Positions 27,891 to 37,357 of a stretch of 64,000 nucleotides of DNA are shown here, piece after piece (within the stretch, counting starts at the first letter, position 1; each line of letters starts with the position of its first letter). Under the pieces are notes generated by a model. That model did not search any database. It was not told where the DNA came from and saw only the letters and a program-made list of their open reading frames with translations. Source of the stretch: Phycisphaeraceae bacterium (lineage in GTDB: Bacteria; Planctomycetota; Phycisphaerae; Phycisphaerales; UBA1924); contig JAHBXH010000001.1 of the NCBI GenBank assembly GCA_019636555.1, positions 2,018,928-2,082,927 on the forward strand, written 5' to 3'. Position numbers and translations under genes: made by a program.

Positions 27891-28421
27891 ATCGACGCCG
27901 ATCGCTCGGGACCGAAGCACAACGATCGGATCCGGAGATGCGAGCGTCGCCAGCCACGCCGCGCCGCATTCCGAGCAGACAATCGGGCGGTGCGGATCCG
28001 AATCTTCCTGATCGAGCACATAGCCGCAGCTAGGACATCGCCCCGCATCCAGCCAGAGGTCGCGAGCACCTCGCTTGCGCTCCTCAATGGCGAGGGAGAG
28101 ACCAACCGCCGAATTGACGACCAGAATCAGCAGAACCGACGCGATCGGAGACGACAGCACCAGAAACATGGCGAGCGGCCCCGCGGCCCAGAGCCCGAAA
28201 AAGTCAAAGGCGAGCAGCCCGAGCATCGACGCGATGTACCATCCGGATCGAGTGCGAAACGCATCCAGCCCGATGCGCCACACCGACGAGAGTGAAGACC
28301 GCCATCCATCGGGACGTGAACCTGGTGGCAGGTCGCTCGGGTCGGCGAGAAGCAGCCGAACCGGCCTGCCGAGGGCGTCATTTCCGAGGGCCGAATGCAC
28401 CGGTCGCCTCCGCATCATCAT
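27756..28421 (-). CDS. Membrane protein with C-terminal zinc ribbon
   Basis: About 221 residues: two hydrophobic segments (WYIASMLGLLAFDFFGLWAAGPLAMFLVL, SVLLILVVNSAVGLSLAI) followed by a zinc ribbon CPSCGY...CSECGA. The MMM start at 28421 is the likely one; upstream codons read through the terminator of the neighbouring gene. Its last ~45 codons overlap the 3' end of hutI on the other strand (135 bp), an unusually long convergent overlap, so either the overlap is real or the true product ends differently. Function unknown; architecture is reminiscent of the gene at 23361. Confidence 0.55.
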   Translation of the reverse strand: MMMRRRPVHSALGNDALGRPVRLLLADPSDLPPGSRPDGWRSSLSSVWRIGLDAFRTRSGWYIASMLGLLAFDFFGLWAAGPLAMFLVLSSPIASVLLILVVNSAVGLSLAIEERKRGARDLWLDAGRCPSCGYVLDQEDSDPHRPIVCSECGAAWLATLASPDPIVVLRSRAIGVDSVSGVVARNVPADDHGPYRITAEFVRELPVVFEPEQDKIRPLAG

Positions 28422-28449
28422 TCTCCCGATCCCGTCGCGCGGATGCCGG

Positions 28450-28481
28450 AAAAGAAAACGGCCCTGCAAATCGCAGGGCCG
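28450..28481 (-). terminator. Intrinsic terminator of the FG-GAP gene
   Basis: On the minus strand a 9-bp perfect stem, CGGCCCTGC with GCAGGGCCG, and a 5-base loop are followed by TTTTCTTTTCC. It lies 41 bp after the stop of the 1308-residue surface-protein gene. Confidence 0.8.
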
Positions 28482-28521
28482 CAAGGCAATTCCTCTGTCA
28501 GTTATGAGGCGAAAACCTTGG

Positions 28522-31500
28522 TTAATCGCACAGAAGGCGGTCGTAGGCGCCCACAAAGATCTGGAAGTCCGCGTCATCGACAAAGCCGTCGAAATTCAGA
28601 TCGGCGCGGCAGCCGCCGCCGCCAAGACGCGGCATGGCGTTGTCCGAGCAATCCGAAACGTTGTATGCGCTGACGAAGAGCGAGAAATCGGCATCATCAA
28701 CCATCGCGTCGATCTTCAGATCGGCGTCGCAGGGCCCGCCGAGCGTGATGACGTTGCTGATGTTGTCAACCGTGCCCGCGATCGAGGAGTAACGGGCGTA
28801 CACCCTGATGCCGCCAGTGTTCAAGCGGCTGCCGGCGTTCACGATCAGGGTCTCGACATACACCGCTTCGCGCGAAGACTGACCCGCCGCATCGTTGTCG
28901 AACAGGTCGACGAGATTGAGCACGGTAGCCTTCGGTCCGACTTCGAGAATGCCAATCGGGAAGCTCGAGTCGATGTCCGCATGGAGCACGGCACCGGCTG
29001 GGCCGTAATCGTGGCTCATTGCCTCGAAGGTCGAAGCGCCCTGCCCGCTGTTGCTCATGCGGATGCCGCCGGCCAGCATGTTGAAGGGGTGCGAGTCGAG
29101 AGCCGTCGCCTGGAACGACCGACCGATCTCGATCGAACCACCTGAGATCGCCAAGCCCGCGCCCTCATTGAACATCATGTCAGATTCGATCTGGAGGGCA
29201 ACCGGAAGCCCCACGCAGGTCGGGCAACCGCTGAACGAGCCGGTGATCGTTCCGTTGTTCACGACGCTGCCATACAAAGCAGTTGCACCACCCGTGAGAT
29301 CGATGGTTGCGCCCGAGTTGTTGATGATCGAGCCGTAAATGCTCGACGCGCCGGCGGTGATGATCTTGCCGGAGTTGTTCAGAGGCCCCATCAAGGTGCC
29401 GCCGAACACCCAGCGCCCGCCGCCGGTGACCACATTGGCCGGCGAAGAAACCGTGACGCCGGCCATGTTTGTGTTCGTCTCAATCGACATCGTTCCACCC
29501 GAAGTGATGGATGTGCTCTTCAGATTGACGATGCCGTCGAAGGTCATCGGACCGGCGGAGGTCAGCCTGCCGCCGAACAGGTCGGTGAGGCTGCCGCGGA
29601 ACAGGATCGTTCCGTTTGTGCTGAGGCCAGACTTGGTGCTCTGCAGCGTCGTCTTGCCGTCGAATGTCGCGCTGGTCGCCGACATCGACACCTCATGTTC
29701 GCCGATGTTCCAGCTTCCGAACCCGCCCTGATAGATATTCGAAGCGACCAGATCGCTGCGACCCGAATCGTTCGACGTGCGGAGCGTTCCGTACACACTC
29801 ATGGGATAACCAGAAGCCGTTGTGAGAACGGCTCCGTTCGCCATAGAAATGAGTGTCGTCGCGGGAGTCTGGATTGTGCTGCGGCTCTTCGCCGTGACGG
29901 CCTTCCCACCGAAGTTCACGCTCGGCGATTGAGAAAACGCCCCCGCCGCCGCGATGATTGTTTGATCCGCCGTGGCTGCTTCGAGAGCACTGGCCAAATC
30001 GGTCGCCGTGTTCTGTGCGGTGAGATTCACAACGCTGGTGAGTGCGCTGTCCGTGACATCGGTGAATTCGGTCGCGCGGCCGGTGATGCCGGTTCCGGTA
30101 AAGCTGCCGCCGACGATCGTGCCGCCGGAAATCCCGACGCTATAGCCCACGCCGTCGCCCGCCGCGGTCACGGTCGAGATCGGGTTCACGCGGTACTGCG
30201 TGACGTAGGGGCCGGTTGCGAGCCCGGTCGACGATGTGAACAGGTACGCGGAGCCTGCGCCGTTCACGGCGCCTCGCCGATCGGTGACCGTCGCCACCGC
30301 AATCTGCCTATTTGACGCCGAAACGCTCACGCCGAATCCATCGGTCGTATTGCCGTCCGGCGCGGTCAGCTTGGAAACCTGCGTCCAGGTGTTGTTGCTC
30401 TGCTTGGCATAGACGTAGGCCGCGGGCTTGCCCTGGGCGCCCACAACCACAATTTCACCATCTGTCGCAACCGAAACGCCAAACAGCGCGCCGGCGCTCG
30501 GATCATTCGGGCTGAGCTTTGCAACCTGCTTGAAGGTGCCCACATCGTCCTTCGCGAAAATGTACGCGGAACCAACAGAAGACTTGTTGTGCGCGCCGAC
30601 GACGATCAGATTGCCGCTGATTGCGGATGCGTAGCCGAACAGGTCGTTCGAGGCCTTATCGGAAGCTTCGAGGCGAGCGATTTGCTGCCAGACACCGTTG
30701 GCGTTGCGTTCAAACACATATGCGGAGCCGTGATTGATGAACAACCCGGTGTCATCCGCGTAAGCGCCCACCACGGCGTAGTCGCCGCTGATGCCGACAC
30801 TCGTGCCGAAATAGTCGGTGGCCGAGCCGTCGGAGGCCCGAATGGTCCCGCCGGTCTGGGTCCAGGTGGCGCCCGAGCGATTGAAGAAATACACGGCGCC
30901 CTGGTCGATCGCGCCGCCGTTGTCAACCGACGGAGCGCCCACGAGCGCGGTCGAGCCGCTGATGCTGACGCTCCGGCCGAAATTGTCGTTCGTCGTTCCG
31001 CCGGTCGCGGTGATCATCTGCTGGAATGTCCAGTTGGTTCCACCGCGCGTGAAGATGGAGGCCGAGCCCTGTCCGACCGCGGTGACCGTGTCGGTGTAAG
31101 CGCCGATGATGGCGTAGTTCCCATCGATCGCCGCGGCAAATCCGAACGAATCGCCGGCGACCATGGCGGTCGAAGACGCGTAGTTCGGACCATTGAGCCA
31201 CTTGTTGTTCTCACGCGAGAAAACCCAAGCCGAACCGGCATCGGTCAAGCCGGAGAAGTCGTCGGCTTGAGCGCCGATGGCGGCGATGTTGCCGTCCATA
31301 GAGACGGAGAACCCGAAGAAATCACCGACAGCGGCATCGGGAGCGAGAATCAACGCTTCCTGTGACCAGGCACCGTCCTGGAAGCGGAATGAGTACGCCG
31401 CGCCCGTGTTGGTGGACCGACCCTGCGAGCCGACGAGAAGCGTGTTCCCGCTCAGGATGATGGAACTACCAAAGCTGTCGCCAGTCGCCAGCCCGGATGG

Positions 31501-32448
31501 GACAACCAGAACTCCGCTCGAAGAGGCGCCCCAAGTTCCGGAAGTACGCCTGTAGATGTATGCCCCGCCACCTGTGGCAACCGTCTTCGAAGAATTGATC
31601 GCACCGGCCGCCAGCACATCGCCCTTGACCGATACGGAAGAGCCGAACTTGCCGGCTGTGTCGGTGCCGGCGTCCGGGCTCGCCAAAACCGTTGTATTGG
31701 TCCAAGTGGCAATCTGGCGTGAATACAGGGCGACCGCGCCGGCATTCGAAGTCTTGCTGGGCGCACCGACCGCGACCGTGTCGCCATTGATCGAAAGCGC
31801 GCCGTTCTCTCCGGCTTTGTCCCCGTTTGCGGCGCCGGTCATCGCGGGAAGAATCGCCTGCTGAGACCAGACGTTGCCGCTGCGCACGAACGCATAAACC
31901 GAACCGCGATCCGTGCCGCCCGCGTCCGCACCGGACGCCGCCACCACGATCGTGTCGCCATCAATCGCGACCGCGTCACCGAAATTGTCGTTCGCCGCCG
32001 CGTTGCTTGCCGTCAGCTTCTGTTGGAACGTCCACAAGCCCGCGATACGTACATACACATACGCGGCGCCCGCGTCGCTGGCGGCGGTGTCGTCGAGTCT
32101 GGCGCCCACCACAAGGGTCTCGCCCGAGATTGCAACCGACCGCCCGAAGTCGGTTTGTGTCCCCGAGATCGCACTCGGACCGGCGATCTTCTGTTCCTGC
32201 GACCACGCCGTCCCCGTCCACCGGAAGAGATAGACCGATCCGTCGTTATTTGATATCGCACCGCCGGAAGCGAGCGGCGCCCCGATCGCGAGCATGTCGC
32301 CGCTGATCGACGCGCTCGTACCAAAGTATCTGTTTGCCGCGGCGTCCGATGCTTTTAGCTGCACCGGCGTCGCGGTTTGCGCAAGCGTGACGGTTTGCGC
32401 GCTCAACAGCGCGACCGAGAGAGCGATAGCCTTTGAAATTGTCCGCAT
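28522..32448 (-). CDS. Large secreted FG-GAP repeat protein with C-terminal dockerin-like domain
   Basis: A 1308-residue extracellular protein. A signal peptide (MRTISKAIALSVALLSAQTVTLAQ) is followed by about thirteen ~55-residue repeats with the pattern FG-S-sisGD-lavGAp...GaaYvF-r...W-qq-kl-A-da, an FG-GAP/integrin-alpha-like beta-propeller series. A region of short beta-strand repeats (GTLRTSNDSGR..., TTLQSTKSGLSTNG) suggesting a beta-helix comes next. The last ~70 residues hold two Ca-binding loops, DLKIDAMVDDADFSLFVSAY and DLNFDGFVDDADFQIFVGAY, with flanking Cys, the GC-type dockerin-like end seen in this class of bacteria. The frame continues upstream past 32448 but the signal sequence fixes the start. 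Confidence 0.88.
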   Translation of the reverse strand: MRTISKAIALSVALLSAQTVTLAQTATPVQLKASDAAANRYFGTSASISGDMLAIGAPLASGGAISNNDGSVYLFRWTGTAWSQEQKIAGPSAISGTQTDFGRSVAISGETLVVGARLDDTAASDAGAAYVYVRIAGLWTFQQKLTASNAAANDNFGDAVAIDGDTIVVAASGADAGGTDRGSVYAFVRSGNVWSQQAILPAMTGAANGDKAGENGALSINGDTVAVGAPSKTSNAGAVALYSRQIATWTNTTVLASPDAGTDTAGKFGSSVSVKGDVLAAGAINSSKTVATGGGAYIYRRTSGTWGASSSGVLVVPSGLATGDSFGSSIILSGNTLLVGSQGRSTNTGAAYSFRFQDGAWSQEALILAPDAAVGDFFGFSVSMDGNIAAIGAQADDFSGLTDAGSAWVFSRENNKWLNGPNYASSTAMVAGDSFGFAAAIDGNYAIIGAYTDTVTAVGQGSASIFTRGGTNWTFQQMITATGGTTNDNFGRSVSISGSTALVGAPSVDNGGAIDQGAVYFFNRSGATWTQTGGTIRASDGSATDYFGTSVGISGDYAVVGAYADDTGLFINHGSAYVFERNANGVWQQIARLEASDKASNDLFGYASAISGNLIVVGAHNKSSVGSAYIFAKDDVGTFKQVAKLSPNDPSAGALFGVSVATDGEIVVVGAQGKPAAYVYAKQSNNTWTQVSKLTAPDGNTTDGFGVSVSASNRQIAVATVTDRRGAVNGAGSAYLFTSSTGLATGPYVTQYRVNPISTVTAAGDGVGYSVGISGGTIVGGSFTGTGITGRATEFTDVTDSALTSVVNLTAQNTATDLASALEAATADQTIIAAAGAFSQSPSVNFGGKAVTAKSRSTIQTPATTLISMANGAVLTTASGYPMSVYGTLRTSNDSGRSDLVASNIYQGGFGSWNIGEHEVSMSATSATFDGKTTLQSTKSGLSTNGTILFRGSLTDLFGGRLTSAGPMTFDGIVNLKSTSITSGGTMSIETNTNMAGVTVSSPANVVTGGGRWVFGGTLMGPLNNSGKIITAGASSIYGSIINNSGATIDLTGGATALYGSVVNNGTITGSFSGCPTCVGLPVALQIESDMMFNEGAGLAISGGSIEIGRSFQATALDSHPFNMLAGGIRMSNSGQGASTFEAMSHDYGPAGAVLHADIDSSFPIGILEVGPKATVLNLVDLFDNDAAGQSSREAVYVETLIVNAGSRLNTGGIRVYARYSSIAGTVDNISNVITLGGPCDADLKIDAMVDDADFSLFVSAYNVSDCSDNAMPRLGGGGCRADLNFDGFVDDADFQIFVGAYDRLLCD

Positions 32449-32597
32449 GAAATCATCTCCGTAACACAGCCCTTTTCCGGGCGGTCTTGAGTCATACCAG
32501 CACACGTCAGAGCAACTGTCAAGTCTTTCCCACACGAATTCCTCATTCGGCATTCGATCGGCATTTTCTGCACGAAAGAGTTATATAGCCAGGCGCG

Positions 32598-33452
32598 TCA
32601 CGCGGGCAGCTCATCCGGCAGATCATCCAATCCCTCGGTCAGCACGCGCGGACCGCTCTCGGTGATAAGAACATCGTGCTCATGATGACTCGCGAGAGAT
32701 CCATCCGCCGTGTAGACAGGCCAGTCGTGCCCATTCGACGAGCGCTGCTGACCGGTTCCCACGCCAATCATCGGTTCCAGCGCCAGAAGCATCCCCGGAG
32801 AACATGGTCGCGACCCGTCCGGCCATTCGCTTGCAAAGGTCGGGGTCGAGTTCGAAACAAACGGTTCGGTGTGCAGCCTTCTCCCATACCCATGCCCTCC
32901 AAGACCCCGGATCAGTCGAAATCCGTATTTCGACTCCACGCAGTGTTCGACCGCCTTTGCCCATAGCAACAGCGGCTCTCCTATCCGAAAAGCCTGAATG
33001 CCCGCAGAGAGCGATTCTTTGCCCGCGTCCATGAGTCGACGCACCTCGCTCGACGCCGGGCCGATCGAATACGTCCAAGCAGCATCGCCGATCCAGCCGC
33101 GATAGGTCACGCCGATGTCGATCTTGATCAGGTCGCCGGGCGCGAGCGGTCGGTCCAGCGAACCTGCGGTTCCGTGAACGATGCAATCGTTTACGCTGAG
33201 GCATGCGTGCGAAGGAAACTTCGGGCCGCGCAGCGACTGGCGATAGCCAAGAAAGCACGACTCGGTCCCCATCGACTCGAGAGTCGTCGCGACGAATCGA
33301 TCGATCTGCGCAAGCGTTTTTCCGGGGCGAACAAACCCGACCAGCGCGCGATGCATGTCCACGACTTTTTGTGCCGCCGCGTAGGCGCCGTCTACATCCG
33401 CCGGTGTCAGTTTGCCTGTTCGGCTCACCCGCCAGTGTAGCGCGATTCGCAT
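32598..33452 (-). CDS. map: Methionine aminopeptidase type I
   Basis: A 284-residue metallopeptidase removing N-terminal Met. Ligands and catalytic residues are visible in order: FPSHACLSVNDCIVHG with the substrate-side His, IDIGVTYRGWIGDAAWTY with two metal Asp, GLGGHGYGRRLHTEP with His, LLALEPMIG with Glu and HEHDVLITESG with Glu. The ATG at 33452 gives MRIALHW and places the start 24 bp from that of trpA on the opposite strand, so both promoters must overlap the neighbouring coding start region. The frame runs open further upstream through trpA antisense, which is not coding. Confidence 0.92.
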   Translation of the reverse strand: MRIALHWRVSRTGKLTPADVDGAYAAAQKVVDMHRALVGFVRPGKTLAQIDRFVATTLESMGTESCFLGYRQSLRGPKFPSHACLSVNDCIVHGTAGSLDRPLAPGDLIKIDIGVTYRGWIGDAAWTYSIGPASSEVRRLMDAGKESLSAGIQAFRIGEPLLLWAKAVEHCVESKYGFRLIRGLGGHGYGRRLHTEPFVSNSTPTFASEWPDGSRPCSPGMLLALEPMIGVGTGQQRSSNGHDWPVYTADGSLASHHEHDVLITESGPRVLTEGLDDLPDELPA

Positions 33453-33476
33453 GCGGCGCCGGTATAGTGGCCCCGC

Positions 33477-34283
33477 ATGGGCTGCATCGATTCCATTTTT
33501 TCCGAACTCAAAGCGAGCAACAGGAAGGCGCTGATGCCTTTTGTGTGCGCAGGCTACCCCGGCCTTCACTCGATGCCCGACATTCTGCTCGCGCTTCAGG
33601 ATGCGGGCGCGTCCGTCGTTGAAGTCGGAATCCCATTCTCGGATCCGATCGCCGACGGCCCCGTCATCGCCGCGGCGATGCACCGCGCGATCCAATCCGG
33701 CTGCACGCCGGGCCTCGTGCTCGATCAGGTTGCTTCCGTGCGTGAGCGCATCCGTCTGGGTCTGGTGGCGATGGTCAGCATCTCCATTATGCAGCGCCTC
33801 GGCGCAAACTCCGGCATCGCTTCCGCCGTCGCGAGGTTCCGCGATGCCGGCTTCGACGGATTCATCTTTCCCGATCTTCCGCTCGAAGAGTCCGAAGCGT
33901 GGCGCTCCGCCGCGGGGGAAGCCGGTCTCTCGTGCACATTCCTCATCGCGCCAACAACTCCGCTCGATCGCGCCGCGGCAATCGCGAAGGCCTCGACCGG
34001 TTTTCTCTATGTCCTCGCCCGATCCGGAATAACCGGTGAGCGTTCGGAGTTGCCCGAGATCTCCGGTCGCGTCTCCGAATTGCGCGGCATCACCGATCTG
34101 CCGATTGCGGTGGGTTTCGGCATCTCCTCCCCCGATCAGGTCCGCCACGTGGTTCAGAGCGCCGACGCCGCGATCGTCGGAAGTGCATTGATTCGGCGGC
34201 TGTCCGAAGTCGGCAATGACGGTTCCCCGGCCCAAGTCGCGGGCGATTTCTGCCGACAACTCTGCGCCGGCTTGGGCACGTAA
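33477..34283 (+). CDS. trpA: Tryptophan synthase alpha chain
   Basis: A 268-residue TIM-barrel enzyme that cleaves indole-3-glycerol phosphate. The catalytic Glu49 and Asp60 fall at exactly the classic positions in VVEVGIPFSDPIADGPV; PFVCAGYPGL precedes them, and GFLYVLARSGITGER and AVGFGISSPDQVRHV form the phosphate site. No trpB is adjacent, so the tryptophan genes are dispersed in this genome. Divergent from map with a 24-bp spacer. Confidence 0.95.
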   Translation: MGCIDSIFSELKASNRKALMPFVCAGYPGLHSMPDILLALQDAGASVVEVGIPFSDPIADGPVIAAAMHRAIQSGCTPGLVLDQVASVRERIRLGLVAMVSISIMQRLGANSGIASAVARFRDAGFDGFIFPDLPLEESEAWRSAAGEAGLSCTFLIAPTTPLDRAAAIAKASTGFLYVLARSGITGERSELPEISGRVSELRGITDLPIAVGFGISSPDQVRHVVQSADAAIVGSALIRRLSEVGNDGSPAQVAGDFCRQLCAGLGT

Positions 34284-34476
34284 CCGCTTCCCGTTGGACG
34301 CTCGTGTGCCAATAATTCCGCCCGTACGCACACTTGGGCACGCAATGAGCGTGTTCGGCCGCCAAAGCCCGTCCGCCGGTTTGTTCCGGTTGTATGGGTG
34401 GTGACGGTATGAGTTTGTTTTCACTGTGCCGCGGGACCGGCACCGTTCTCAAGATCAACCCCAGCAGAGATCACCC

Positions 34477-36678
34477 ATGACCAATCGAACGGACGCGATT
34501 CTCGAAATCAGCCATCACCATTCCAACAGCCATCGACCGGAGGCCCTCCGAATGAACACCGGCGACGCCGTGACCCACACCTTCGGCGCCGATGTTTTCA
34601 ACGAACGCGTCATGCGTCAGCGTCTCCCCAAGGAAGTCTTCAAGCAGCTCCAGCGCACGATCAAGCATGCCGAGCCCCTCGATCACGAGCTCGCCGACAG
34701 CGTTGCCGCCGCTATGAAGGATTGGGCCATCGAGCACGGCGCGACGCACTACACCCACTGGTTCCAGCCGCTCACAGGCACGACTGCGGAAAAGCACGAC
34801 GCCTTCCTCGTCCCCGACGGCACGGGCGGCGCGCTCAGCGAATTCAGCGGCAGCGCCCTCGTCCAGGGCGAGCCCGACGCATCGAGCTTCCCCTCCGGCG
34901 GCCTGCGCGCCACCTTTGAAGCCCGCGGCTACACCGCGTGGGATCCGACCAGCCCCGTTTTCCTCAATCGCGCGGGTGGCGGGGTCACGCTCTGCATCCC
35001 CACCGCGTTCGTTTCGTGGACCGGCGTCGCGCTCGATCACAAGACACCGCTCCTCCGCTCGATGGACGCGCTCTCCGAGCAGGCGATGCGCATCCTCAAG
35101 ATCTTCGGCACCGATAAGGACGTGACCCGCGTCATGTGCACGGCTGGCGCCGAGCAGGAGTACTTCCTGATCGATCAGAGTTATTACTTTGATCGCCCCG
35201 ATCTGCTCGCGTGCGATCGCACGCTTTTCGGAGCCAAGCCCCCGAAGCATCAGCAACTCGAAGACCACTATTTCGGCTCGATCCCGCAGCGCGTCATCGC
35301 CTTCATGGTTGAGACCGAGCGCGAGCTCTACCGCCTCGGCGTGCCGGTCAAGACCCGCCACAACGAGGTCGCCCCCGGACAGTTTGAACTCGCCCCGATC
35401 TTCGAGACCGCCAATCTCGCGTGCGATCACCAGATGATCGTCATGGAGACTCTGAAGAAGGTCGCCAACCGCCATCGCCTCCAGTGCATCCTGCACGAGA
35501 AGCCCTTCGCCGGCATCAACGGCAGCGGCAAGCACCTCAACTGGTCGATGTCCACCGACACGGGCACCAATCTGCTCGACCCGCGCGACGACACGCACAC
35601 CAACATGCAGTTCCTGGTCTTCCTCTGCGCCGTCATCCGTGCGGTCGATCTCCACGCCGACCTGCTCCGCGCCAGCGTCGCGAGCGCCAACAACGATCAC
35701 CGGCTCGGTGCCAATGAAGCTCCGCCCGCGATCATGTCCATCTTCCTCGGCGACATGCTCTCGGACATCATCGATCAGATCGAGAGCGGCTCACCCAAGA
35801 GCACGATGAAGGGCGGCAAGCTCGACCTAGGCGCCCGCACGCTTCCGCAGCTCCCCCGCCACACCGGCGACCGCAACCGCACCTCGCCGTTCGCGTTCAC
35901 CGGCAACAAGTTCGAGTTCCGCGCGGTGGGCAGCAGCCAGTCGGTCGCGTGGCCCGCGACGGTGCTCAACACCATCGTCGCCGAAAGCCTCGACTTCCTC
36001 GCGACCCAGCTCGAGAAGGCCGTCGGCTCGAATCCGTCCGCTTCCAAGCTGCAGACCGCCGTCAAGAGCCTGCTCCAGAAGACGGTCAAGCAGCACAAGC
36101 GGGTCATCTTCAACGGCGACGGCTACGACCACGCGTGGCACGTCGAGGCGGAAAAGAAGCGCAAGCTCCCCAACCTCCGCAATTCCGTCGATGCCCTGCC
36201 CGTTCTCACCTCCAAGAAGAACATCGAGCTCTTCAAGAAGTACGGCGTTCTCAACAAGGTCGAGAGCGAAAGCCGCGAGCACATCTACATCGAGAAGTAC
36301 AACAAGCAGGTCCAGATCGAGGCCGAGACAGCCTCGATCATGGCCCGCACGCTCGTTCTTCCCGCGGCAATCCGCCAGCAGACCGAGATTGCGGAAGCGG
36401 TTGCCGCGACCAAGGCCGCCGGAGGCGATTCCAAGAGCCTCAAAGCCGAGCTCGATGATTTCAGCGAGCTGGTTTCGCAGCTGCGCTCGAAGATCGCCAA
36501 GCTCGACAAGGCGATCGATACGCAGGTCGCCGACGAGCACAAGAAAGCCCATCACATGCACGACGATGTGCTCGGCGCCATGGGCGAACTCCGCGCTGTC
36601 GTCGATGAACTCGAGTCGCGCGTGAGCCAGGACCTGTGGCCTCTCCCCGGCTATCGCGAGATGCTGTCGATCAAGTGA
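34477..36678 (+). CDS. glnN: Glutamine synthetase type III
   Basis: A 733-residue GSIII enzyme, the long form that assimilates ammonia into glutamine and is common in Bacteroidetes, cyanobacteria and planctomycetes. [17 protein letters not shown] near the N terminus, [29 protein letters not shown] and [15 protein letters not shown] are the GSIII active-site blocks; the C terminus is a charged helical domain with coiled-coil character. Start ATG 34477; a GTG at 34426 is in frame but sits in a GTGCCG/CGGCAC hairpin (34426-34443), which may instead be a leader structure. A strong terminator follows the stop. Confidence 0.94.
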   Translation: MTNRTDAILEISHHHSNSHRPEALRMNTGDAVTHTFGADVFNERVMRQRLPKEVFKQLQRTIKHAEPLDHELADSVAAAMKDWAIEHGATHYTHWFQPLTGTTAEKHDAFLVPDGTGGALSEFSGSALVQGEPDASSFPSGGLRATFEARGYTAWDPTSPVFLNRAGGGVTLCIPTAFVSWTGVALDHKTPLLRSMDALSEQAMRILKIFGTDKDVTRVMCTAGAEQEYFLIDQSYYFDRPDLLACDRTLFGAKPPKHQQLEDHYFGSIPQRVIAFMVETERELYRLGVPVKTRHNEVAPGQFELAPIFETANLACDHQMIVMETLKKVANRHRLQCILHEKPFAGINGSGKHLNWSMSTDTGTNLLDPRDDTHTNMQFLVFLCAVIRAVDLHADLLRASVASANNDHRLGANEAPPAIMSIFLGDMLSDIIDQIESGSPKSTMKGGKLDLGARTLPQLPRHTGDRNRTSPFAFTGNKFEFRAVGSSQSVAWPATVLNTIVAESLDFLATQLEKAVGSNPSASKLQTAVKSLLQKTVKQHKRVIFNGDGYDHAWHVEAEKKRKLPNLRNSVDALPVLTSKKNIELFKKYGVLNKVESESREHIYIEKYNKQVQIEAETASIMARTLVLPAAIRQQTEIAEAVAATKAAGGDSKSLKAELDDFSELVSQLRSKIAKLDKAIDTQVADEHKKAHHMHDDVLGAMGELRAVVDELESRVSQDLWPLPGYREMLSIK

Positions 36679-36702
36679 TCCGAGGCCAATTTTGATTGAT
36701 CG

Positions 36703-36729
36703 AGGCCCGCGCCGGACGCGGGCCTTTTT
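36703..36729 (+). terminator. Intrinsic terminator of glnN
   Basis: A 9-bp perfect stem, AGGCCCGCG with CGCGGGCCT, and loop CCGGA are followed by a T-run. It lies 25 bp after the glnN stop and 30 bp before the tRNA gene. Confidence 0.88.
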
Positions 36730-36759
36730 CATTGCCGCGCTGATACTCTTCGCTCTGTT

Positions 36760-36832
36760 GGCCCTGTAGCTCAACGGTTAGAGCAGGCGACTCATAATCG
36801 CTTGGTTCCCGGTTCGAATCCGGGCGGGGCCA
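36760..36832 (+). tRNA. tRNA-Ile (CAU, lysidine-modified type)
   Basis: A 73-nt cloverleaf: acceptor GGCCCTG pairs with CGGGGCC (one G-U), the T-arm is CCCGG-TTCGAAT-CCGGG, and the anticodon stem-loop is GGCGA-CTCATAA-TCGCT with anticodon CAT. The first base pair is G-C, which excludes initiator tRNA-Met. The stretch GAGCAGGCGACTCATAATCG is as in bacterial tRNA-Ile2 (ileX type) and unlike elongator tRNA-Met, so I call it the AUA decoder that needs TilS. CCA is not encoded. Its 3' 25 bp are repeated at 39923. Confidence 0.88.
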
Positions 36833-36841
36833 TTCGAAGAA

Positions 36842-36870
36842 AACGCCTCGAAAATAGGCGTTCTTTCATT
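36842..36870 (+). terminator. Possible tRNA terminator
   Basis: AACGCCT and AGGCGTT form a 7-bp stem around CGAAAAT, followed by CTTTCATT. It starts 10 bp after the tRNA. The T-run is interrupted, so strength is uncertain. Confidence 0.5.
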
Positions 36871-37085
36871 GATTCCGGACGCTCGGTCGCTCTCGCATTG
36901 TTGGTGCCAGGCGACATCCATGCCACATATCGGGGAAATGCGCGTCCCTGCGCTTCCAAGCGCCCACAGTCGTTCCGAACCAGAAAACAGCGGGAATCGC
37001 CCCAACTCGCTCTCAGCCTCGGATGGGGCCGACGCCCACTCGCAGCGCTGGCGGGGCACTGGCGAATTCATAGCTGTCCACGAAT

Positions 37086-37223
37086 CTAGCAGGCTGTTGA
37101 AAAACTCCAACCAGTCGCAATTTCGAACCGCCATCTACCCTCGCGACCCGGGTCTGAGGGCCAGAAAGTTGTCTGCAATGCGTCGGCGCAGTAGGCACAA
37201 TCAGAATTTCAACAGCCTGCTAG
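37086..37223. mobile_element. MITE copy 1 (130 bp flanked by CTAG)
   Basis: A non-coding element with perfect terminal inverted repeats CTAGCAGGCTGTTGAAA. The internal 130 bp (37090-37219) are bounded by CTAG on both sides. Copy 2 follows immediately in the same orientation, sharing the middle CTAG; copy 3 at 59500 is inverted. By eye the three copies are identical. With no open frame for a transposase, it must be moved in trans. The 253 bp between the tRNA and this copy show only the possible tRNA terminator. Confidence 0.85.
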
Positions 37224-37357
37224 CAGGCTGTTGAAAAACTCCAACCAGTCGCAATTTCGAACCGCCATCTACCCTCGCGACCCGGGTCTGAGGGCCAGAA
37301 AGTTGTCTGCAATGCGTCGGCGCAGTAGGCACAATCAGAATTTCAACAGCCTGCTAG
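37220..37357. mobile_element. MITE copy 2, tandem with copy 1
   Basis: Same 134-bp period as copy 1 (CTAG at 37086, 37220, 37354). The shared central CTAG fits a second insertion into the target duplicate of the first, or a tandem duplication. Its right end contains the stop codon of the gene at 37343-38029. Confidence 0.85.

Noticed and set aside
34284..34476. A riboswitch in the glnN leader
   Set aside because: Only a 6-bp hairpin is evident; I could not fit a known glutamine-responsive motif.
37086..37357. CRISPR-like repeats
   Set aside because: Only two units, each 134 bp with no spacers and with inverted terminal repeats; it is a tandem MITE. The palindrome arrays at 56096-57530 likewise lack spacers and cas genes.
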